From assembly GCF_009917385.1 (NCBI RefSeq), contig NZ_QWLJ01000002.1, positions 1 through 64,000 of the forward strand: DNA of 64,000 bases. The letters are read 5' to 3'. A program made the translations under genes and the position numbers. Position 1 is the first letter of the stretch; each line of letters opens with the position of its first letter. The notes beneath the pieces are model-generated. The model worked only from the letters and a program-made list of their open reading frames with translations, was not told the DNA's origin and made no database searches. The stretch comes from Roseburia sp. 1XD42-34 (lineage in GTDB: Bacteria > Bacillota > Bacilli > Bacillales > Amphibacillaceae). This document shows, piece after piece, positions 51,974-60,929 of the stretch.

Positions 51974-52195
51974 TTATTCTATGATTTTCCAGTCATCAGC
52001 AAGAATGTCGCATACAGTAGGCGAAAACACCGTGTATCCTTCACCAGATACATTAATTAAAAAGTACGGATTGAGTTTTTCACCATCATGTTGACCCTCA
52101 CCAACAAGTTTCACATATAATTCAGCGCCACTCCACCCATTTCGAATGACCTTTTTCCCAGCTTTTAATTCAGGTAATATTTGTTCAAACGTCAT
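51974..52195 (-). CDS. DUF2829 (Tad2-like) small protein
   Basis: 73 aa from ATG 52195, where AAAGG precedes by about 9 bases; the longer frame to 52297 crosses an R1 fragment. It has the DUF2829 signature: MTFEQILPELKAGKKVIRNG with the following W, then ELYVKLV, PYFLIN and the ending DILADDWKIIE. The domain is shared with Tad2, a phage protein that soaks up the Thoeris signal molecule, but chromosomal and phage copies of unknown role are common. No prophage genes surround it. Confidence 0.85.
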   Translation of the reverse strand: MTFEQILPELKAGKKVIRNGWSGAELYVKLVGEGQHDGEKLNPYFLINVSGEGYTVFSPTVCDILADDWKIIE

Positions 52196-52236
52196 GTGTA
52201 TCATCCTTTGTTCGATATTTTTATAAGATAAGTAAG

Positions 52237-52266
52237 TACTATACGGGCGCATGCGCCTTTCTTCTA
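52237..52266 (+). repeat. Repeat family R1, terminal fragment
   Basis: GTACTATACGGGCGCATGCG followed by CCTTTCTTCT matches the last 30 bases of R1 (compare 53018-53045). Confidence 0.5.
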
Positions 52267-52777
52267 GTAGTACAGGAATAATAAGCACTTGCTGCATTGC
52301 ATATTCCGTGCATATTCCGACCGCGAAAGATAAGAATGTAAGAAGTACGCCAGTGGGATTTAATGCTTAGGCTTTTTAGTTCGTCTGCGGCATTAATCAA
52401 CAGTTGGTATAAAAAGACATTAGACGAATAATAACTTATTTTATGTCCTATTGCAAAATAGTAGCTATAAATTTAGTATATGTTGGTACGTAGCATGAAG
52501 CAAGCAACTAATCACAATAGTTTAGTAACTCTATCCCCGAGTTAGTCTGTAGACTATCATTTTAAGAGGGAAGGAAATATAAAAAAAATCCTTCATAGAA
52601 GTAATGTCATCTCGGTTTTAATTAGGTAGAAGGTTGATAATTGGAGGTTTGAAAAAAATGAATGAGGGAGACAACGAAATAAAGGTCAGCGCTTTACTAT
52701 AACCTATGAAAATAATCCCTTTGCTTAGTGCTTCCTACTTAACATAAGACTCCATTCAATTTTATGAATAGGGTTTA
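52267..52777. other. Intergenic stretch without a supported gene
   Basis: Contains a direct repeat GCATATTCCGT-GCATATTCCG near 52300-52320 and a 14-codon frame (MNEGDNEIKVSALL, 52658-52702) behind GGAGG. The frame is too short to call and may be a relic. Confidence 0.4.
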
Positions 52778-53045
52778 GAAAGATAAAAAAGTATCAAATG
52801 AGGTGCTTGGGGATAACGAAATAACCGAATAGCCACGTTTGGTGCATGAGCCCAGCAACGATGCGGCTTCACGAAACGCCCTCCGATAAGGCCTTATCGG
52901 TTCGTCGCTAAGAGGAAGGCCGACTAACAACGGGCTTGTCGCCCAGACGTCGGCATACCCCTGTTTTTAGTGGCATGATTCCTTTATTTTTAGTTGATTT
53001 GTTCCATTCCCTACGTTGCTATACGGGCGCATGCCCCTTTGTTCT
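52778..53045 (+). repeat. Repeat family R1, copy 10
   Basis: Begins GAAAGATAAAAAAGTATCAA, has GGTGCTTGGGGATAACGAAA, AGCCACGTTTGGTGCATGAG, AGCAACGATGCGGCTTCACG, AAGGCCGACTAACAACGGGC and ends CCCCTTTGTTCT. It carries the TTTTTAGTGGCATGATTCC variant of the hairpin. Confidence 0.85.
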
Positions 53046-53231
53046 ATTAAAAAATGACGTTAATTTTTTTATTAATATGAGTACCGTAGGAAGTAAAAGC
53101 CGTATCACCTAATTTACAGCTCTTTAACAATAGAAATATTTAACTATGTTTAATATTGCCAAAGATGAGGGAATCGTTCTATAAGTCGTTAAGAATCTTA
53201 CTTACAACAATTAACAAAGGGGGCTGAAAAC

Positions 53232-54257
53232 ATGAAGATCCTAGCACTTTTTCCAGAAACTACAAGCGATACACAATTATTATCTCAGGAAGAATCATTA
53301 GGGCTGAAAGAATTCTTAAAGAACACAGATCATGAACTAACAATGATTACGAGTGATAAGGACGTGGATCGCTTTATAGAAGACGTTGATGTGGTCATTT
53401 CTTCTCCATTTTTACCAGCGTATATTACTAAAGAAAGGGCTGAAAAAGCAAAGAACTTAAAGTTGGCAATTACGGCTGGAATTGGGTCAGACCATGTTGA
53501 TCTTGATGCAGCAATTGATAAGGGGATCACTGTTGCAGAAATACCAGGAAGCAACAACGTTAGTGTAGCGGAACAAAATGTTATGGAAGCCTTATTATTA
53601 CTAAGGAATTATGAAGAAGGTCATAGACAAGCTGAGGCAGGTGAATGGGACTTACCGAAAGTAGGTGCAACGGCTCATGATATAATTGGTAAGACGATTG
53701 GAATCTTTGGATTTGGTCGTATAGGTCAATTAACAGCAGAACGGTTGCAACCATTTGAAGTACATTTACAATACCATGACCCTTACCGTAAAAAAGAACT
53801 AGAAGAAAAAATGGGAATTCGCTATGTAGACTTTGATACATTGGTTCAGACATCTGATGTTATTATAATTCAGTCGCCATTAACAAAGGATACGAAAAAT
53901 AAATTTGATAAAAACGTAATAAATAAAATGAAGGATGGTATAGTACTTGTTAATTGCGCTCGAGGCGGAATTGTTGAAAAAGAAGCAATTGCTGAAGCAG
54001 TTAAGAGTGGCAAGATTCGCTATGGTGGTGATGTTTGGTATCCTCAGCCAGCGCCAAAAGACCACCCATGGCGCTCCCTTAAGCAAACAGGTCTTACCGT
54101 CCATTACTCTGGGATGACGGTTGAAGCGCAGGAAAGAATTCAACAAGGTGTCCATAACATCTTGACCAGCTTTATGAAAAATAAACCTATTGAAGAATCC
54201 TATTTAATTGTCCAAGATCATAAGGTTGCAAATTCGAGTTATCAAACGCAAAACTAA
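53232..54257 (+). CDS. fdh: NAD-dependent formate dehydrogenase
   Basis: 341 aa D-2-hydroxyacid dehydrogenase-fold protein, closest in pattern to the staphylococcal NAD formate dehydrogenase (KILALFPE start, LRNYEEGHRQ). It oxidises formate to CO2. Key parts: PFLPAY (substrate Pro), ITAGIGSDHVDL, GSNNVSVAE with the catalytic Asn, NAD loop IGIFGFGRIGQL (about 156-167), Arg in NCARGG, Gln in YPQPAPKDHPW and His in TVHYSGMT. The usual SVAEH reads SVAEQ. ATG follows AAAGGGGG. Monocistronic, flanked by R1 copies. Confidence 0.9.
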   Translation: MKILALFPETTSDTQLLSQEESLGLKEFLKNTDHELTMITSDKDVDRFIEDVDVVISSPFLPAYITKERAEKAKNLKLAITAGIGSDHVDLDAAIDKGITVAEIPGSNNVSVAEQNVMEALLLLRNYEEGHRQAEAGEWDLPKVGATAHDIIGKTIGIFGFGRIGQLTAERLQPFEVHLQYHDPYRKKELEEKMGIRYVDFDTLVQTSDVIIIQSPLTKDTKNKFDKNVINKMKDGIVLVNCARGGIVEKEAIAEAVKSGKIRYGGDVWYPQPAPKDHPWRSLKQTGLTVHYSGMTVEAQERIQQGVHNILTSFMKNKPIEESYLIVQDHKVANSSYQTQN

Positions 54258-54302
54258 GAATAGCCGTTTAGATAATGACTCGTTTAGGGAACGTGCAGAG
54301 CG

Positions 54303-54341
54303 AGCAATTCGTGCATAGTAGATGTGCGAATTGCTTTTTTT
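54303..54341 (+). terminator. Terminator of the formate dehydrogenase gene
   Basis: AGCAATTCG (54303-54311) pairs with CGAATTGCT (54327-54335), followed by TTTTTT. Confidence 0.85.
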
Positions 54342-54349
54342 GTGGTCTG

Positions 54350-54611
54350 GTAAATTACAAATTTTACAACTATGGATAAACTTACTAAGTTATTTAGCCA
54401 CGTCCGGCTTAAGCGCCCAGCAACTAGGCGACTTCACTCCATTGCCCTACGATAAGTCATCATCGGTTCGTGGTTAAGAGGAAGGCCGACTAAAAACGGG
54501 CTTGCCACTCAGACGTCGGCATACTCCTGTTTTAGTAGCATGATTCCTAAAACTTTAGTTGATTCGTTCCATTCGCTACATTGATAAACGGGCTCTCCGC
54601 GTCTTTGTTCT
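54350..54611 (+). repeat. Repeat family R1, copy 11
   Basis: Begins TAAATTACAAATTTTACAAC right after the terminator. Blocks AGCCACGTCCGGC, GCGCCCAGCAACTAGGCGAC, CCCTACGATAAGTCATCATC, AAGGCCGACTAAAAACGGGC, ACGTCGGCATACTCCTG, TTTAGTTGATTCG; ends GTCTTTGTTCT. Confidence 0.85.
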
Positions 54612-55083
54612 ATGTGCCAGGCATGCAACTATCTTGGTGGTGAAAGTCCACTGTGGGGGTACACATCGACCAATGGGCAGATTTTAGAGATACCAAATCC
54701 TGGGTGGAGATGCACACTTCTATTAACTTTTGCGATGGCATTTCCCGCTACTTTATTTTGGTAGATAATAGCGACGGTTACCTGGGCTAGCATTTACCAA
54801 TGCTTTTTCTGCTTTTAATGAACATCTGTGTTTACTTGCTTGGCATCTTCTGACCCGACAGTTTTTTACTACATAAAACTTTCAGCGCTAACTTATTTGC
54901 TACCATTATGACATGTTGAAATTCCGCACATCTTTTACAACCCTAAGTTGTTTTATGAAAGAAACTCCAGTTAATTAAAGCATTTAATTATAGAAATTTC
55001 CATGTTCAATCAACTCATTGTTTCGCGTCTATCCATTTTTTAGAACCTTTTGTTTTTATTTCGCCTTTTGAGGTGAGGTGGTT
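54612..55083. other. Intergenic stretch with a short hairpin
   Basis: GTGG-TGAAAGT-CCAC near 54641-54655 recalls group II intron domain V, but no other intron part could be found. The rest is AT-rich without a supported gene. Confidence 0.35.
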
Positions 55084-55278
55084 ATGACGCTAGAGGACCA
55101 AGTACTTATTGATGAAATTATCGGTCCTATTGCTAACATAATCTATGTTTTCCTCTTCCTGCTTGTTATGCATGATAACAGCATGAAAATTTTAATTGTA
55201 CAGAAGAATTTGCTAGTTCGAGTGTTTTTATGTATATTTATCAATAAAATAACTTTGATTTATATGTTATTGGTATAG
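55084..55278 (+). CDS. Possible small membrane protein
   Basis: 64 aa from ATG 55084 preceded by GAGGTGAGGTGG. An acidic start (MTLEDQVLIDEI) leads into a hydrophobic stretch NIIYVFLFLLVM, and a second hydrophobic half follows. The ribosome site is convincing; the second half has the look of chance AT-rich coding. Family unknown. It ends 70 bases before the PucR-type regulator. Confidence 0.4.
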   Translation: MTLEDQVLIDEIIGPIANIIYVFLFLLVMHDNSMKILIVQKNLLVRVFLCIFINKITLIYMLLV

Positions 55279-55347
55279 CTTACATTAATAGGGAGTATAT
55301 GAACTATTATTTAAATTTTAAATGACAATATAGATTGGAGAATTTTT

Positions 55348-56940
55348 ATGAAAATACAGGAGGCTTTGTTGGTTGGTGGATTAGCTAAAGGAAATGTAGT
55401 TGCTGGAGAAAAGGGTATAACTCGCAACATAGCATCTATTGAGGTAATGGAAGTTCCAGAAGTAATGGATTGGGTGACTTCGGGTGTTTTGGTAATTACA
55501 ACTTTTTATTCTATTAAAAGCCTGCCGGATAAGCAAATTGAGATTGTTCAAGCCTTAATTCATCAAAAAGCGGCAGGCATTGTCATCAAGTTAGGGCGTT
55601 TTATTACTTCTATTCCAATCGAAATTATTCATTTAGCAAATCAACATAATTTTCCAATTATAACCATCCCAAAGGATGTCACCTATATTAGTGTTTTGAC
55701 ACCCCTATATGAAAAACTATATTTAGAAAAACAGCAAAAAACGGTTGAACTGCAGTATCCATTGTATGAATTTGAACAATCGAATTTTTCCTCTTTACCT
55801 GAAGCTTTGAATAAAATGGCCGAAATGGTTAATTCACCTATATATATTGAAGATTTAGATGGTCGATTGTTGTACTCTGCTGCTTTAGTTCATGGGGATG
55901 GATGGAGAAGGTCCATCTCATTATTTTCAAAGCCGTACTATACTAATTATGTAAAAGAAATTTCTAGGTGGGAGAATGACGTTTTAACGAAAAAGTATAC
56001 AGAATTCTATAAACCGGGATTGCGCAGAAAGATTCTTCTTCCTCTCGTATGGAAAAATAGTTTGTTTGCTATTTTGCATATTTCTTACATTGATAAAGAA
56101 TTATTTCAAGATGTTTCCCCAAATCATTTAAACAATGTGGCAAATAGAGTAAGTCAGTTGTTTATTAGTGATCAACTATATTTACAAAAAAACCGTCAAG
56201 ATGATCTAGATGCCATTGAACAATTTTTATTGCATCTGGACGACATTAATACAACGAAGACTGCAATTATTGTTAACTTTTATGGAGATTGGTTGAAATT
56301 AACGAATTATCCAAAGCAACAAGTAATGGATTACTCTAGCTTAATTAGAAAAGAACTTTATGGACTTGCTAACCAGTTAACAACTTGTGAAACTTTTATT
56401 TTTGAGAGATATAATAAGTTTTATTTGTTTTTGTATTGTAAAGAAGAAACATACGGGCAAATTGTAACTCATTGGCACGAAATTATTGAACAATTTAATC
56501 GAGAGGACAACTGGAATTTTACGAGGGTTGCTATAAGCCCGAGTATTAAAACTCCGACTAACTTTGAAGAATACGTGCATACAGTCAGTAAAACAATGGA
56601 GGTCGGTTTAAAAATAAAGCCTGAACATACGGTTTATACACATGATAAACTAGGTATTTATGAGATTCTTCTCCAATTGACTTCTGACCCATTTGCTAGA
56701 AGATATACGCAAAATGTTTTGTATCCATTGCTTCAAGAAGACGACGTTTTGGTAGAAACACTACAAATGTATTTAAAAGAAAACGGCAATATCTCAAAGG
56801 CTTCAGAAAAGTTATTTATTCATCGGCGTACACTTAATTATCGAATACAAAAAATAGAGCAATTATTAAATATGGATTTAAATGATGCCAACCATCGCTT
56901 CATTTTAAAATTTTGTCTTATGATTAAAGATTTGCTGTGA
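55348..56940 (+). CDS. PucR-family transcriptional regulator
   Basis: 530 aa, TTGGAGAA before ATG 55348. N-terminal PucR ligand domain at 1-125 (ASIEVMEVPEVMDWVTSGVL, GIVIKLGRFI), central GGDEF-like region (about 290-420), and a C-terminal helix-turn-helix at about 465-525 with NISKASEKLFIHRRTLNYRI. PucR proteins activate purine and hydantoin catabolism genes. It lies just before the hydantoin-type cluster, whose two promoter regions share a dyad, so it is the probable activator. Strong terminator follows. Confidence 0.9.
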   Translation: MKIQEALLVGGLAKGNVVAGEKGITRNIASIEVMEVPEVMDWVTSGVLVITTFYSIKSLPDKQIEIVQALIHQKAAGIVIKLGRFITSIPIEIIHLANQHNFPIITIPKDVTYISVLTPLYEKLYLEKQQKTVELQYPLYEFEQSNFSSLPEALNKMAEMVNSPIYIEDLDGRLLYSAALVHGDGWRRSISLFSKPYYTNYVKEISRWENDVLTKKYTEFYKPGLRRKILLPLVWKNSLFAILHISYIDKELFQDVSPNHLNNVANRVSQLFISDQLYLQKNRQDDLDAIEQFLLHLDDINTTKTAIIVNFYGDWLKLTNYPKQQVMDYSSLIRKELYGLANQLTTCETFIFERYNKFYLFLYCKEETYGQIVTHWHEIIEQFNREDNWNFTRVAISPSIKTPTNFEEYVHTVSKTMEVGLKIKPEHTVYTHDKLGIYEILLQLTSDPFARRYTQNVLYPLLQEDDVLVETLQMYLKENGNISKASEKLFIHRRTLNYRIQKIEQLLNMDLNDANHRFILKFCLMIKDLL

Positions 56941-56973
56941 TTAGTAACGATATAAATTAAACTCTAGCTTATT

Positions 56974-57015
56974 AAAGCGGTATTTTAATTTCTTGGTTAA
57001 ATGCCGCTTTTTTTC
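56974..57015 (+). terminator. Terminator of the PucR-type regulator gene
   Basis: AAAGCGGTATTT and AAATGCCGCTTT pair around a 12-base loop, followed by TTTTTC. Confidence 0.85.
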
Positions 57016-57024
57016 TTATTAAAA

Positions 57025-57438
57025 GGCAGCCAGATAAAAGCTACGTCCGGCGCATGAGCCCAGCAACTAGGCGACTTTAGAAATGCACCCTACAATAAGT
57101 CCTCATCAGTACGTCCCTAAGAGGAAGGCCGACAAAAAAGGGGCTTGCTGCCCAGACGTTGGCGCATACCCCTGTTTTAGTGGCATGGTTCCCTTTATCC
57201 CGTAAAAAGGCGTTGTAGATCCCCGCGGTCTAAGAAAGGAAGATGTGAGCGGAAAAAGTCGAAGCGGGAGATAACAACACCTAACTCCCCGATTCGTGCA
57301 AGGGTCTTTAGGTCATACCCTGGCGGTACTAACCATCAGCGGGGATGAAGAAAACCCCGCTGATGGAAGGTTCACTTTTTCTTTAGTTGGATTTGTTCAT
57401 TCGCTACGCTGTTAAACGGGCGCCCCTCACTTTTGTTC
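57025..57438 (+). repeat. Repeat family R1, copy 12, split by R2
   Basis: Left part runs from 57025 (CAGCCAGATAAAAGCTACGT) to about 57199 (GTTCCCTTTATC). Right part resumes at 57376 and ends GGGCGCCCCTCACTTTTGTTCC. The interruption is a complete R2 element. Joined, the two parts make a normal R1. Confidence 0.8.
57200..57375 (+). repeat. Repeat family R2, copy C (inside R1)
   Basis: Starts CCGTAAAAAGGCG after TTTAT and ends AAGGTTCAC. Contains GATTCGTGCAAGGGTCTTTA, GGTCATACCC, GGCGGTACTAACC and a perfect 12-bp terminal hairpin CCATCAGCGGGG (57333-57344)/CCCCGCTGATGG (57355-57366). It shows the full element length, because the host R1 sequence is known on both sides. Confidence 0.85.
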
Positions 57439-57528
57439 CACTATAGGAATATAAGCTTTTTTGGTTTATAGTATAAGAAAAACAAAGGTTTTCGCCATAA
57501 GTCTTGGCGATAAGCCAAGTTTTTCTAA
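57437..57528 (+). repeat. Repeat family R3, copy B
   Basis: CCACTATAGGAATATAAGCT at the left, GGTTTTCGCC and CTTGGC-GATAA-GCCAAG hairpins, end GTTTTTCTAA. As at 12028 it directly follows an R1 end. Confidence 0.8.
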
Positions 57529-57577
57529 AAGGGGTTACCCATCGAAAATTATGTTAGCAAACCTTGCTATGGTAAAA

Positions 57578-57657
57578 GTGAGAAAACTTAAGTTAAGATT
57601 ATTTCTCACTTATTCCATTTCTGAGAATTGTTTAAAAATTTATAATCATAAAAAGGT
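57578..57657 (+). promoter_or_regulatory. Dyad promoter module, copy 1 (hydantoin cluster)
   Basis: GTGAGAAA (57578-57585) and TTTCTCAC (57602-57609) flank a 16-base centre; then TATTCCATTTCTGAGAATTG and a TATAAT -10 box (57641-57646) follow. No good -35 box, as in activator-dependent promoters. The same 80-base module recurs at 63691-63768. Drives the gene at 57786, 130 bases downstream. Confidence 0.65.
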
Positions 57658-57785
57658 CTGAATAGATATTAACAGTGTTATAGCAACGTTATTTCTTATA
57701 GCGATAAATTTAGGAATCTGTTTGTTCTAATTTTTGATATTAATATTCAAAATAAATCTTAAAAGTTAATTAAGGAGACTTTGTC

Positions 57786-58868
57786 ATGCGTTATTTGGAT
57801 GAAAATGCAATAAAGAATATTGCGGTTGGAGCTGCGGTACTTGGTACGGGAGGCGGGGGTGATCCTTACATTGGAGAATTAATGGCATTACAAGCTATTA
57901 AAGAGCATGGTCCTGTAAAAATGCTTGAGGTTGATGAAGTACCAGACGATGCTCTTGTTGTACCGATTGGCATGATGGGAGCTCCAACTGTATTATTTGA
58001 AAAAGCGCCTGGAGAAAATGAAGCAAAAAATGCGTTTCAACTCATGGAAGAGCATTTAGGAAGAAAGATTTTTGCAACGATGCCGATTGAAATTGGTGGA
58101 GTAAATTCCTTGCTTCCGGTAGCAATTTCTGCTCGCCTTGGTCTACCAATTATTAATGTTGATGGTATGGGAAGAGCTTTTCCAGAGCTACAAATGGTTA
58201 CATTCTATCTAGACGGTATTTCAAATAGTCCTTTGGTCATCGCTGACGAACGAGGGAATACTTCCATCCTTCAGACAATAGATAATCATTGGTCAGAACG
58301 AATTGCTCGTAACATCACGATTCAAATGGGTGGTTCTTCTACAGTTGCTCAATACTCCATGTCTGGAAAGCAAGTGAAGAATAGTGGTGTAGCTAAAAGT
58401 TTAACGTTTGCTGAAGGGATAGGAAAAATTATTAGAAAATCAAAACAAAATCCGATTCAGGAAGTATTATCTTTTACAAGTGGCTATTCATTATTTGAAG
58501 GAAAGGTAATAGACATAGATCGGAAAACATCGACAGGTTTTGCTAGAGGAATTGCAACAATAGAAGGAATAAATGAAGATAAGGGAAAAACACTATCCCT
58601 ACACTTTCAAAATGAATTTTTATTAGCTGTAGAAAATGGCAAGCCTGTGTGCATTACTCCTGATTTAATTTGTTTACTTGATAGTGAAACTGGACAGCCA
58701 ATTACAACAGAAGGTCTAAGGTATGGAGTGAGATGTACGGTGATCGGCATTGCATGTAACGAAAAATGGAGAACAGAAAAGGGAATCGAAACGGTTGGTC
58801 CAAGATATTTCGGCTATGATTTAGAATATATACCAATCGAAATAATAACCAGCGAGGAGGTGATCTAA
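57786..58868 (+). CDS. DUF917-family protein (S-methyl-thiohydantoin desulfurase/HyuB-like group)
   Basis: 360 aa behind AAGGAGA. Family marks: GAAVLGTGGGGDPYIG (about 14-29), EVPDDALVVPIGMMGAP, EIGGVNSLLPVAISARLGLP and NVDGMGRAFPELQM (about 123-136). DUF917 proteins are encoded next to hydantoinase/oxoprolinase genes; one is known to release sulfide from methylthiohydantoin, the rest are unassigned. Overlap-free but only one base separates its stop from the next ATG. It most likely works on a hydantoin-like ring. Confidence 0.85.
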   Translation: MRYLDENAIKNIAVGAAVLGTGGGGDPYIGELMALQAIKEHGPVKMLEVDEVPDDALVVPIGMMGAPTVLFEKAPGENEAKNAFQLMEEHLGRKIFATMPIEIGGVNSLLPVAISARLGLPIINVDGMGRAFPELQMVTFYLDGISNSPLVIADERGNTSILQTIDNHWSERIARNITIQMGGSSTVAQYSMSGKQVKNSGVAKSLTFAEGIGKIIRKSKQNPIQEVLSFTSGYSLFEGKVIDIDRKTSTGFARGIATIEGINEDKGKTLSLHFQNEFLLAVENGKPVCITPDLICLLDSETGQPITTEGLRYGVRCTVIGIACNEKWRTEKGIETVGPRYFGYDLEYIPIEIITSEEVI

Positions 58869-58869
58869 A

Positions 58870-60429
58870 ATGAGCTCCTATCGGATTGGAATTGATGTAG
58901 GCGGAACAAACACAGATGCGGTTATTTTAAATGAAGCCATGGAGGTAATTTCAGCGACAAAAATAATTACACAAGACAATGTTAGTGAGGCGATTTTATT
59001 AGCTTTAAAAGGAGTTGTGCAACAAGCTAACATCCCAACACAACGAATTACGCATGCTATGCTTGGTACGACACATTGTACCAATGCCATCGTTGAGCGC
59101 AAACATTTAAATAAAGTTGGGATTATCCGTATTGGCGCTCCTGCTAGTATGGCTGTTAAACCACTTATCGGATTTCCAGAAGATTTACAGTCACGCTTAG
59201 GTAACGAAGTATATCTTGTTCGCGGCGGACATGAATATGACGGGAGAGAAATTGTTCCATTGGATAAACAAGCAATTTATGATGCTGCTGGTAAGATGAA
59301 AGGAAAGGTAGATTCTGTAGCGATTACTTCGATTTTTTCGCCTGTAACTCAGGATCATGAAGAAATTGCTCAGGCAATTGTAAAAGAAGTATTAGGTGAT
59401 GATATTCCTGTTTCTTTGTCGTTTGAAATCGGTAGTGTTGGTCTTATTGAACGCGAAAATGCAACCATTTTAAATGCATCTGTAGTTAATGTTGCAAAAG
59501 CGATGGCTAATGGATTTATCACTGCTCTAAATGAGGAAGGAATCGACTGTCAAGTTTATTTTGGACAAAATGATGGCACACTGATGTCAGTGGAATATGC
59601 TATGAAATACCCTATCTACACGATTGCTTGTGGACCAACAAATAGTCTACGTGGTGCATCTTATTTGTCAGATGTCGAAAATGGGATTGTTGTCGATGTC
59701 GGAGGTACTACGACAGACGTAGGTGTATTGGTAGACACTTTTCCGCGTGAATCAGCGTTAGCTGTTGAAATTGGTAAAGTTCGTACGAATTTCCGTATGC
59801 CTGATCTTGTTTCAATTGGTTTAGGAGGCGGCACCATTATACGTATTAAGGAAGATAACACATTTACAATTGGTCCAGATAGTGTTGGATATCGTCTGAA
59901 GGAGAAAGCAATGGTGTTTGGTGGTGACACGTTAACAGCTACGGATATTGCTGTTTTTTTAGGAAAAGCAAATATTGGAGATTACAATAATGTGGCACAT
60001 TTAGATGTCCTATTGCTGGAAAAAATTTATCAACAAATGATAGCGATGGTAGAGAATGCTATTGATCAAATGAAAACAAGTGGAGAATCTGAACCTGTCA
60101 TTCTTGTTGGTGGTGGAAGTGTTTTATTTCCTTGGCAATTAAAGGGAGCTGCCCACGTTTATAAACCTGAAAATTTTGGTGTTGCTAATGCTATTGGGTC
60201 AGCGATAAGTCAGGTTAGTGGACAAGTAGAACGCATTTATTCATTAGATCAATTCGGACGTCTTGAAGCAATGGAAGAAGCGAAACGCTTAGCGATTGAG
60301 GAAGCAATCGCTGCTGGTGCAAATCCTGATACTTGCAAAATTGTTGAGATTGAAGATGTTCCACTAGCTTATTTACCTGGTAATGCAACACGTATAAGTG
60401 TAAAGGCAGCAGGTGAGCTATTGAAATAA
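58870..60429 (+). CDS. Hydantoinase/oxoprolinase-family protein (HyuA-like)
   Basis: 519 aa; the ribosome site AGGAGGTGATCT (58854-58865) is a full anti-16S match lying inside the DUF917 end. Actin-like ATPase fold: RIGIDVGGTNTDAVIL (about 5-20), GTTHCTNAI, VDVGGTTTDVGVL (about 277-289) and VLVGGGSVLFP (about 413-423). Members open hydantoin or 5-oxoproline rings with ATP. Translation is coupled to DUF917. The partner HyuB/oxoprolinase B subunit is not seen; DUF917 may take its place. Confidence 0.88.
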   Translation: MSSYRIGIDVGGTNTDAVILNEAMEVISATKIITQDNVSEAILLALKGVVQQANIPTQRITHAMLGTTHCTNAIVERKHLNKVGIIRIGAPASMAVKPLIGFPEDLQSRLGNEVYLVRGGHEYDGREIVPLDKQAIYDAAGKMKGKVDSVAITSIFSPVTQDHEEIAQAIVKEVLGDDIPVSLSFEIGSVGLIERENATILNASVVNVAKAMANGFITALNEEGIDCQVYFGQNDGTLMSVEYAMKYPIYTIACGPTNSLRGASYLSDVENGIVVDVGGTTTDVGVLVDTFPRESALAVEIGKVRTNFRMPDLVSIGLGGGTIIRIKEDNTFTIGPDSVGYRLKEKAMVFGGDTLTATDIAVFLGKANIGDYNNVAHLDVLLLEKIYQQMIAMVENAIDQMKTSGESEPVILVGGGSVLFPWQLKGAAHVYKPENFGVANAIGSAISQVSGQVERIYSLDQFGRLEAMEEAKRLAIEEAIAAGANPDTCKIVEIEDVPLAYLPGNATRISVKAAGELLK

Positions 60430-60487
60430 TCGAGATGATTCAACATGTACATTTTGTTGTTGGCTGGCTTATCTTATCCCGCATGTC

Positions 60488-60654
60488 AAGACCGTAAGAC
60501 CTTCCAGTTCCAGAGGTATCGAGAATACAAAGAAATTTAAGTGATGACTCAGACTAACGTCACTTAAATGCCCAATTTATTTAGGAAGCCTTTAGGTCAT
60601 ACCCTTTGCGGTATTCACTTCAGTAAGGGAAAGCCCTGCTGAGTGAAGTTCTCA
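60488..60654 (+). repeat. Repeat family R2, copy D
   Basis: ACCGTAAGACCTTCCAG left end, mid hairpin TTTAAGTGA/TCACTTAAA (arms near 60538 and 60565), GCCTTTAGGTCATACCC, GCGGTATTC and a terminal hairpin TTCACTTCAG-TAAGGG/CCCT-GCTGAGTGAA (60614-60647), ending AGTTCTCA. Downstream a hairpin GGGTA/TACCC with inner GGAGC/GCTCC lies at 60788-60825; no gene fits in 60655-60929. Confidence 0.75.
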
Positions 60655-60929
60655 TTATCATGGAGTAGTATTTATGAACTACGTTTCGTTGAATTCTTTT
60701 GGCCAAGCACTAATAAATGTTATTTTAGATAATATTTCCGTTTCTACTTTATGGATAATTTTTTTGAAAATTATCGTCTAGCTTAAGGGGTAAAGCTGGA
60801 GCAAATTTCGCTCCTCTTTCTACCCGTCGTTTGGTTGCTGTTTTGAACAGCATGCTTGTATAAATAAATTTTTCATACGCTTTTGATAAATGTTAAGATA
60901 AAAACGTAAACATAAAGGTGGAATATTAT

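Noticed and set aside
54612-54760. Possible group II intron remnant (GGTGGTGAAAGTCCAC)
   Set aside because: Only one short hairpin resembles domain V; no other intron domain, reverse transcriptase trace or boundary was found.
3393-57438. R1 copies as a CRISPR array or as insertion sequences
   Set aside because: Spacing is kilobases rather than tens of bases, copies are 220-265 bp, and no transposase or cas gene is present in the window.
57461-57661. 66-codon plus ORF
   Set aside because: It runs through repeat R3 and the dyad promoter module, so it is a by-product of repeat sequence.
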